6,621 nucleotides of DNA from Campylobacter sp. (GTDB taxonomy: Bacteria > Campylobacterota > Campylobacteria > Campylobacterales > Campylobacteraceae). A program made the position numbers and the translations under genes. The notes beneath the pieces are model-generated. The model worked only from the letters and a program-made list of their open reading frames with translations. It did not search any database and was not told the origin of the DNA. The stretch covers positions 1-6,621 of the forward strand of contig JAGAZK010000049.1 of assembly GCA_017940085.1 (NCBI GenBank), given 5' to 3'. Of this stretch, positions 1 to 4,737 are shown in pieces. The first letter of the stretch is position 1, and every line of letters starts with the position of its first letter.

Positions 1-1
1 C

Positions 2-1135
2 TTAGGCTCATTTGATAATCAATTAGATGAAAATTTAGCCGATAGTGCAAATTTAGAGCCAAATTTAAGCGATGAACAAGTTGTGCAATCAGATTTGAGC
101 GAAGAAATACCAATTTTAGACGAAATACCGCAAGAAACATCTAATGAAGAAATTACCGATGAAACTGCTAGTGAAGTCGAAATGACCGATGAAATCACTG
201 ATGAAACTACTACTCAAGATGAAATTTCTGATGAAATCACCGATGAAATAGCTAAAGATGATGAAATTGCTGGTATAAATGAGATTAACAAAGACGAGCA
301 AATTTTGCAAGATGAAGTCAGTATTGATGAGCCAGTTTTGCAAGAAATTGATGAGCAAATCCCACAAGAAATTGACGAGCTAGAAGCTACCGATGAAGCA
401 CAAATTCAAACAATCAAACAAGACAAACGACCTAGAAATCTAGAGCAATCGGAAGATGGATTTAGAACTCAAACCGCTAATAGTATTTTAAACGCATTTA
501 TTGATGACCAAGCAGGAGAAAATTTAGATGAAACTATTAGCCAAACTGCTAGTGAAGAAACCCAAGATATTTCTGAAATAAATCAAGAAACTGATAAAAC
601 AATCTCTCAAGCAGATGATATGACAGCTGTTTTAGATGAAAATATGGAAAATATTGATGTAGAAACTACTGAAGGTATTAATCAAATTGCCAAAGAAAAT
701 GAAGCTAATGATATAGATGAAGTAGTTTTAGACGAGCAAATCACGCAAGATTTTGATGAACAAGATATTTCTCAAGATAAACAAGCCAGTATTGATGAGC
801 CAAATATTGACGAGCAAACAGACATTGAAGAGCCAATTTCGCAAGAAGTTAGTTTTGTTGAGCCACAAAACACCCAAGAAGCAAATTTAGATAATATCGA
901 TGAAAACGATATTTTAGTGGCTCTTGGTGAGAAAACTTTAGAAGAGATTGCTCCAAAAGACGAACCAAATTTCACAATCACAACAAATGAAACACAAAAT
1001 CAAGATTTCATAAAAGACGAAATCGGCAAGGAAATTGGCGATAAAATATCAGATATGTTTAATTCAGGTGCCCTAAAAAATGCACTAAAAGATCTTAATA
1101 TCAAAATAAATATTAGTTTTGAGGACAAAAAATGA
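2..1135 (+). CDS. Highly acidic repeat-rich protein, probable ChePep-type chemotaxis regulator (5' partial)
   Basis: The frame is open without a stop from base 2 to the TGA at 1133-1135, giving 377 visible residues; the true start is upstream of the window. A GTG at 83 could be taken as a start, but it has no clear ribosome-binding site and the codons before it have the same Asp/Glu/Asn/Leu-rich character, so I treat it as internal. The protein is dominated by Asp, Glu, Ile, Gln and Thr in short repeats such as ITDEI, DEQI and SQE, with almost no hydrophobic core, no membrane segment and no catalytic motif. The last 35 or so residues differ: a helical, Lys-containing stretch (ISDMF...LKNALKDL) that may be a conserved C-terminal domain. 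Known context: a 'highly acidic protein' lies before gmk in C. jejuni, and the poly-E protein ChePep lies near gmk in Helicobacter, where it acts at the flagellar pole to control chemotactic rotation. Orthology is inferred from composition and synteny. It overlaps gmk by four bases. Confidence 0.78.
   Translation, partial: LGSFDNQLDENLADSANLEPNLSDEQVVQSDLSEEIPILDEIPQETSNEEITDETASEVEMTDEITDETTTQDEISDEITDEIAKDDEIAGINEINKDEQILQDEVSIDEPVLQEIDEQIPQEIDELEATDEAQIQTIKQDKRPRNLEQSEDGFRTQTANSILNAFIDDQAGENLDETISQTASEETQDISEINQETDKTISQADDMTAVLDENMENIDVETTEGINQIAKENEANDIDEVVLDEQITQDFDEQDISQDKQASIDEPNIDEQTDIEEPISQEVSFVEPQNTQEANLDNIDENDILVALGEKTLEEIAPKDEPNFTITTNETQNQDFIKDEIGKEIGDKISDMFNSGALKNALKDLNIKINISFEDKK
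176..260 (+). repeat. Degenerate GATGAAAT(C) coding repeats in the acidic gene
   Basis: The unit GATGAAA, encoding Asp-Glu followed by Ile or Thr, recurs many times here. A 19-base copy at 188-206 matches 230-248 at 18 of 19 positions, an offset of 42 bases (14 codons), so the reading frame is kept. Longer-range exact copies exist in the same gene: 15 bases at 162-176 and 543-557, and 16 bases at 319-334 and 787-802. These look like internal duplications within a low-complexity coding region rather than an independent element. Confidence 0.6.
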
Positions 1136-1743
1136 GCGGACAAATTTTGCTTATTAGCGGTCCTAGCGGATCTGGCAAAAGCACACTTTTAAACCGCTTA
1201 TTAAGTGAATTTGAAAATATATATTTTTCTATTTCAGCTACCACAAGAGCCAAAAGAGATGGTGAAAAAGAGGGCGTAAATTATTATTTTATCAGCGAAA
1301 AAGACTTCAAAAAAGACATACAAAAGGGCGAATTTTTAGAATGGGCGATTGTTCATGGAAATTATTATGGAACACCGCTTAGTCCAGTAGAAGAAGCTAT
1401 CAAGCACGGCAAAATCGTGATTTTTGATATAGATGTGCAAGGTTTTCATTTGGCTATGAAAAAATACCCAGATTTGATAACTTCTGTATTTGTTACTACC
1501 CAAAGTATAAACGAACTCAAAGATAGATTAAAAGCTCGTGATACAGATAGCGATGAGATTATCGAAGATCGTCTCAAAAACGCACTCAAAGAAATGAACG
1601 AGCTTGAATTTTATGATTATTTGATAATCAATGATAATTTTAACGAAGCTTATGAGCTTTTAAGAGCTATATTTATTTCAAGATTTGCAAAAGTCAAAAA
1701 AAACAACACACAAGCAATCATCAAAAAATGGAAGGAGAATTAA
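1132..1743 (+). CDS. gmk: Guanylate kinase
   Basis: Cytosolic enzyme that phosphorylates GMP to GDP with ATP, an essential step in GTP and dGTP supply. The 203-residue product is close to the usual bacterial length of about 200-210. The P-loop GPSGSGKST is at residues 10-18. The GMP-binding region follows with SATTR (35-39), R42, E45 and the NYYF block (50-53), then EFLEW...HGNYYGTP (67-82) and the DIDVQG Walker-B-like segment (99-104). The lid region with RLKARDTDS is at about 132-140. The ATG overlaps the stop of the acidic gene as ATGA, and GAGGA at 1121-1125 stands six bases before it, which supports this start. All five glutamines use CAA, the native pattern. Translation is probably coupled to the upstream gene. 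Nothing is missing from the active site as far as I can see. Confidence 0.97.
   Translation: MSGQILLISGPSGSGKSTLLNRLLSEFENIYFSISATTRAKRDGEKEGVNYYFISEKDFKKDIQKGEFLEWAIVHGNYYGTPLSPVEEAIKHGKIVIFDIDVQGFHLAMKKYPDLITSVFVTTQSINELKDRLKARDTDSDEIIEDRLKNALKEMNELEFYDYLIINDNFNEAYELLRAIFISRFAKVKKNNTQAIIKKWKEN
1732..1737 (+). promoter_or_regulatory. Shine-Dalgarno AAGGAG that fixes the tatA start
   Basis: AAGGAG lies inside the last codons of gmk, five bases before the ATG at 1743. The same frame also has an ATG at 1728, but that codon sits upstream of this site and would put five extra residues before the canonical TatA N-terminus. The site therefore favours 1743. Confidence 0.85.
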
Positions 1744-1958
1744 TGGGAACTCTTAGTATTGGACACTGGTTGGTTGTTTTGGCAATCATAGTTTTATTGT
1801 TTGGAGCCAAAAAAATACCAGAACTTGCAAAAGGCGTGGGTAAAGGCATAAAAACATTTAAAAAAGAAATGGAAGACGATACTCCAGTTGAAAAAATACA
1901 AAGTAGCGAAGCTAAAAACGAAAGCGAAACACAAGCAAAAACAACGGAAAATGCTTGA
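1743..1958 (+). CDS. tatA: Sec-independent protein translocase subunit TatA
   Basis: Small inner-membrane component of the twin-arginine translocase, which multimerises with TatC to pass folded proteins across the cytoplasmic membrane. The 71-residue product has the TatA layout: a short periplasmic N-terminus (MGTLSIGHW), one membrane segment at about residues 8-20, the Phe-Gly hinge at 20-21 followed by AKKIPEL, an amphipathic helix with [11 protein letters not shown] (31-41), and a hydrophilic Lys/Glu-rich tail. The short tail and the hinge sequence favour TatA over TatB. The start at 1743 is chosen for its Shine-Dalgarno; an in-frame ATG at 1728 would give 76 residues. The ATG shares one base with the gmk stop (TAATG), and the stop shares one base with the argS ATG (TGATG). 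No tatB or tatC is in the window, so its partners must be encoded elsewhere. Confidence 0.95.
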   Translation: MGTLSIGHWLVVLAIIVLLFGAKKIPELAKGVGKGIKTFKKEMEDDTPVEKIQSSEAKNESETQAKTTENA

Positions 1959-3553
1959 TGAAAAATCAAGTCAAAGCTCAAATTGCTAAGATTTTACAAA
2001 GTGATTTTGTTTTAGAAAAGCCAAAAGACAAAAGCCTAGCTCATTATGCTACGCCTTATGCGTTTTCTTTTGCTAAGACTTTAAAAAAATCCCCAAAAAT
2101 CATAGCCGATGAATTAGCTCTTAAAATTGAAAATAATGAGTTTTTTGAAGTTAGTGCTGTAAATGGGTATTTAAATTTTAAACTAAAGGGCAAATTTTTA
2201 GACAATTTAGCAAATTTAGCTCTAAATTTAGGCTCTAAATTTGGCTCAAACCAAATCCAAAATCCACAAAAAATCTATATAGAATACATTAGTGCCAATC
2301 CTACAGGACCACTTCACATAGGTCATGTTAGGGGTGCTGTTTATGGCGATGTGATGGCTAGGATTGCATCGCATTTGGGAAATGAAGTATTTACAGAATA
2401 TTATATAAATGACGCTGGAAATCAAATAGATTTGCTAGGTGTTTCTGTATCTTTAAGAGCAAAAGAAAATTTATTCAATGAAAGCGTAGAATATCCAGAG
2501 AAATACTACCGCGGCGAATACATAGATGAGATAGTCAAACTCGCTTTAGATAAATTTGGCAAAGATATTTTTTATGATGAAACTCGTATTTTAGAATTAG
2601 CAAATTTTGCTAAAGATATAGTTTTGGATATTATCAAAAAAGATCTTTTAGATGTCGGTATTTTCATACAAAGCTGGGCTAGTGAAAAATCATTTTATAA
2701 TGAGCTTGAGCCGACTATAAAAAGACTTCAAAATAGTGGGCAAATGTATGAAAAAGACGGCTCAATTTATATAGCATCAACTAAAAGAAATGATGATAGC
2801 GATAGAGTTGTAATCAGAAATGACGGCAGACCGACTTATTTGGCAGGGGACGCAGTTTATCACGCACATAAATTTGCTCAAAATTACGACAAATACATAA
2901 ATATCTGGGGTGCAGATCATCACGGATACATAGCTAGACTAAAAGCTTTGATTTATTTTTTGGGCTATGATGATGAAAAATTAGAAGTCATTTTAATGCA
3001 AATGGTAAATTTATTAAAAGAGGGCAAACCTTTTAAAATCAGTAAGCGTTCTGGCACAAGCATACTTATGAGCGATATTTGCAGTGAAATTGGAAGCGAT
3101 GCTTTGCGTTATATTTTTATTTCCAAATCTGCAAATAGTCCGCTTGAGTTTGATATTGATGAGCTAAAAAAACAAGATAGTTCAAATCCGATTTTTTATA
3201 TAAATTACGCTCATGCAAGGATTAATCAAGTTTTCACAAAAGCAAACAAAACTCCAAATGAAGTTTTAGAAGCAAATTTAGCAAATTTAGATAAAAATGC
3301 GATAAATTTACTCTTTGAAGCACTTCTTTTGCCTGAAGTTTTAGTTGATGCATTTGAAAATAGGGCATTTCATAAGATTAGCGATTATTTAAAATCACTA
3401 AGTGCGAGTTTTCACAAATTTTACAACGAAAATAGAGTAGTCGGAAGTGAGCTAGAAAACGAGCTTTTGAAATTATTTAGTGTGGTGGCTTTGAGTATCA
3501 AAGTAGGGTTAAATTTACTAGGAATCACTGCCAAAGACAAAATGGAGCATTAA
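1958..3553 (+). CDS. argS: Arginine--tRNA ligase (arginyl-tRNA synthetase)
   Basis: Cytosolic class I aminoacyl-tRNA synthetase that charges tRNA-Arg with arginine using ATP. The product is 531 residues, near the family's usual 530-580. The N-terminal additional domain (about residues 1-85) is followed by the Rossmann catalytic core, with SANPTGPLHIGHVRG carrying the HIGH signature at 120-123. The KMSKS loop is the variant KISKR at 360-364, followed by SDALRY (380-385), as expected for ArgS, and a helical DALR anticodon-binding domain to the C-terminus. A TTG at 1955 would extend the frame by one Met-Met codon; I prefer the ATG at 1958, which overlaps the tatA stop by one base. The ribosome-binding site is weak (GGAAA at 1946-1950), consistent with translational coupling to tatA. 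All 14 glutamine codons are CAA. It is the last gene of the conserved cluster. Confidence 0.97.
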   Translation: MKNQVKAQIAKILQSDFVLEKPKDKSLAHYATPYAFSFAKTLKKSPKIIADELALKIENNEFFEVSAVNGYLNFKLKGKFLDNLANLALNLGSKFGSNQIQNPQKIYIEYISANPTGPLHIGHVRGAVYGDVMARIASHLGNEVFTEYYINDAGNQIDLLGVSVSLRAKENLFNESVEYPEKYYRGEYIDEIVKLALDKFGKDIFYDETRILELANFAKDIVLDIIKKDLLDVGIFIQSWASEKSFYNELEPTIKRLQNSGQMYEKDGSIYIASTKRNDDSDRVVIRNDGRPTYLAGDAVYHAHKFAQNYDKYINIWGADHHGYIARLKALIYFLGYDDEKLEVILMQMVNLLKEGKPFKISKRSGTSILMSDICSEIGSDALRYIFISKSANSPLEFDIDELKKQDSSNPIFYINYAHARINQVFTKANKTPNEVLEANLANLDKNAINLLFEALLLPEVLVDAFENRAFHKISDYLKSLSASFHKFYNENRVVGSELENELLKLFSVVALSIKVGLNLLGITAKDKMEH

Positions 3554-3573
3554 ATTTAATTTTTTAATCAATT

Positions 3574-3618
3574 ATTTTGCAAATTTTGCTTTGTTAGTAT
3601 TAGGCGAGTTTGCAAAAT
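3574..3618 (+). terminator. Possible weak terminator hairpin after argS
   Basis: ATTTTGCAAA at 3574-3583 is the exact reverse complement of TTTGCAAAAT at 3609-3618, with a 25-base loop. It starts about 20 bases after the argS stop and is followed shortly by T-rich sequence (ACTTTTATATATTTT). The stem has only two G-C pairs and the loop is long, so this is at best a weak intrinsic terminator. Confidence 0.3.
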
Positions 3619-3662
3619 CTACTTTTATATATTTTAAATACTCAAAAAATACAGTGATTTAG

Positions 3663-3724
3663 TAAATTTAATCAAATTTTGGAGTAAATTTAGCCCAAAT
3701 TTGAAATAAATTTGATTAAATTTA
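3663..3724. repeat. 17-base perfect inverted repeat
   Basis: The 17 bases at 3663-3679 (TAAATTTAATCAAATTT) are the exact reverse complement of 3708-3724, with a 28-base spacer that itself contains two further AAATTT cores at 3686-3691 and 3697-3702. Pairing does not extend inward or outward. Each arm is built of two AAATTT cores joined by a short linker. It could form a long but AT-only hairpin, or reflect dispersed copies of a short genomic motif. Confidence 0.75.
3706..3724 (+). repeat. 19-base direct repeat, copy 1
   Basis: ATAAATTTGATTAAATTTA is identical to the sequence at 3811-3829, an offset of 105 bases. This copy also forms the right arm of the inverted repeat with 3663-3679. The flanking bases differ, so the shared unit ends here. 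Confidence 0.75.
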
Positions 3725-3810
3725 AAGCTCAAATTTAAAGGAACCAAAAACCAAAGAATAATAAATTTAAAAAATGGCGAAATTATCGGCTAAATTTAGT
3801 ATTTGCTAGG

Positions 3811-3829
3811 ATAAATTTGATTAAATTTA
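3811..3829 (+). repeat. 19-base direct repeat, copy 2
   Basis: Exact second copy of the unit at 3706-3724. It lies about 23 bases upstream of the TATAAT box of the methyltransferase gene. Its 3' 17 bases are also the reverse complement of 3663-3679. Confidence 0.75.
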
Positions 3830-3844
3830 GATAGTATAAATTAA

Positions 3845-3857
3845 TTTTTTGTATAAT
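3845..3857 (+). promoter_or_regulatory. Probable sigma-70 promoter of the methyltransferase-ATPase unit
   Basis: A run of six T residues and a G lead into a perfect TATAAT at 3852-3857. Campylobacter vegetative promoters are known to rely on a T-rich stretch and an extended -10 box and to lack a conserved -35, which fits. Transcription would start near 3864, leaving a leader of about 40 bases before the ATG at 3904. The box lies in the left arm of an inverted repeat (3852-3860 with 3880-3888), so a bound repressor could block it; no regulator is visible in the window. The whole region is AT-rich, so chance matches are easy. Confidence 0.5.
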
Positions 3858-3888
3858 ATTTTCAAAAATTTTTAAAAATAATATTATA
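3852..3888. repeat. Inverted repeat spanning the -10 box and leader
   Basis: TATAATATT at 3852-3860 is the exact reverse complement of AATATTATA at 3880-3888, with 19 bases between. Inside lies a separate perfect palindrome, AAAAATTTTT, at 3864-3873. The arrangement would suit an operator overlapping a promoter, or a leader hairpin, but it is AT-only and may be compositional. Confidence 0.45.
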
Positions 3889-3903
3889 GTTTGTGTTAAG
3901 AGA

Positions 3904-4737
3904 ATGAATAAAGCGTTATTAAAATGGCCTGGCGGAAAAAACTGGTTTATACAACATCTGCAAAATATTCTCCCTAAAAATTTTAACTATAAACGATATG
4001 TTGATCCTTTTGTTGGCGGTGGCTCTGTATTTTTTGCATTAAATCCAACCAATGCACTTTTATCTGATATTAATCAAGAATTAATTACAACTTATGAAGC
4101 TGTAAGAGATAATTGTAATCAAGTTAAACAAGCTCTTCAAAATCATACAAAACAACATAATAAGGAATATTACTACAACATAAGAAAAAAGAGATGCAAA
4201 GTTGCTACATCAATCGCTGCAAGAATGTTATATCTTAACCATGCATGTTTCAATGGAATATATAGAGTCAATAAAGCGGGTAAATTTAATGTTCCGATTG
4301 GTAATAATAATTTAGAGTTTTTTGATGTGAATTACTTAGACGAGAAATCTAATAGATTACAAAATAAAGAAGTCCTATGTCAAAATTATTTAGAGACAAT
4401 AAATGCAACTGGACCTGGAGACTTTTTATTTTGCGATCCTCCTTATGCTGTTCGGGATAACGAAAATAGATTTGTCGGTTATACCCGTAATTTGTTTTCA
4501 TGGAATGATCAGGTTCAATTATCAAATTCTCTTCAAGAAGCAGCTCAAAGAGGTGTGTATATTTTAGAAACAAATGTAAATCATCCTTCAATAATTGAAT
4601 TATATCAGCATATTCCAAATGTCCATTTCCAAGAAATCAGCAGATATACTTCAATATCTGGGACAAGGACAGCTAGAACACAATACAGTGAATTAATTAT
4701 AACTATAAATATAGGAGACCAAAATGGCATTAACTAA
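3904..4737 (+). CDS. Dam-family adenine-N6 DNA methyltransferase (D12 class)
   Basis: Transfers a methyl group from S-adenosylmethionine to the N6 of adenine in DNA; Dam relatives typically recognise GATC, but the target here cannot be read from sequence. The 277-residue product matches the usual Dam length. Motifs in alpha-class order: KWPGGK at 7-12 (motif X), DPFVGGGSVFF at 34-44 (SAM-binding motif I), LNHACFNGIYRVN at 111-123 (Dam/D12 signature), NVPIG at 129-133 and the catalytic DPPY at 178-181 (motif IV), then an ordered C-terminal core with FSWNDQVQLSNSL (198-210). All key motifs look intact. The start has only an AAGAG directly before the ATG, a poor ribosome-binding site, but KWPGGK is at the expected distance from Met1. 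Its end overlaps the next gene by 14 bases. Glutamine codons are 15 CAA and 2 CAG. No restriction endonuclease is in the window; it may be the modification or self-marking part of a defence unit with the downstream ATPase, or a solitary methylase. Confidence 0.93.
   Translation: MNKALLKWPGGKNWFIQHLQNILPKNFNYKRYVDPFVGGGSVFFALNPTNALLSDINQELITTYEAVRDNCNQVKQALQNHTKQHNKEYYYNIRKKRCKVATSIAARMLYLNHACFNGIYRVNKAGKFNVPIGNNNLEFFDVNYLDEKSNRLQNKEVLCQNYLETINATGPGDFLFCDPPYAVRDNENRFVGYTRNLFSWNDQVQLSNSLQEAAQRGVYILETNVNHPSIIELYQHIPNVHFQEISRYTSISGTRTARTQYSELIITINIGDQNGIN
4713..4717 (+). promoter_or_regulatory. Shine-Dalgarno AGGAG of the HerA-like gene
   Basis: AGGAG inside the final codons of the methyltransferase gene stands six bases before the ATG at 4724, an optimal spacing. 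It fixes that ATG as the start over the next in-frame ATG at 4739 and shows that the ATPase can be translated independently of, though overlapping with, the methyltransferase. Confidence 0.85.

Larger units (their letters stand above)
3554..3903. other. AAATTT-rich intergenic region, no credible gene
   Basis: This 350-base gap holds no open frame with a plausible start, ribosome-binding site and length; the best short frame, from an ATG at 3774, stops after 11 codons. It contains about a dozen AAATTT cores, a 19-base direct repeat, a 17-base inverted repeat, a possible terminator hairpin near its left end and a promoter-like box near its right end. I see no tRNA and no obvious phage-type attachment duplication within the window. 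It separates the conserved argS cluster from the methyltransferase-ATPase unit and is the likely junction of an insertion. Confidence 0.7.

Noticed and set aside
116..367. Minus-strand open frame of 83 codons opposite the acidic gene
   Set aside because: It is the reverse of GATGAAAT repeats, giving an Ile/Phe/Asn-rich low-complexity product, with no ribosome-binding site and full overlap with a real gene.
772..981. Minus-strand open frame of 69 codons
   Set aside because: Antisense to the acidic gene, Ser/Phe-rich and without recognisable motif or start signal.
1721..1981. Minus-strand open frame of 86 codons across tatA
   Set aside because: Antisense shadow of tatA and its junctions; no family resemblance.
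3774..3809. Short ATG frame in the intergenic gap
   Set aside because: Stops after 11 codons, with no Shine-Dalgarno and no sign of coding.
3663..3829. CRISPR array or phage attachment site in the repeat cluster
   Set aside because: Units are short, AT-only, in mixed orientation and unevenly spaced, with no unique spacers of constant length; no tRNA or integrase is present in the window.
4349..4618. Minus-strand open frame of 89 codons in the methyltransferase gene
   Set aside because: Antisense to the well-supported catalytic DPPY region; no independent signals.
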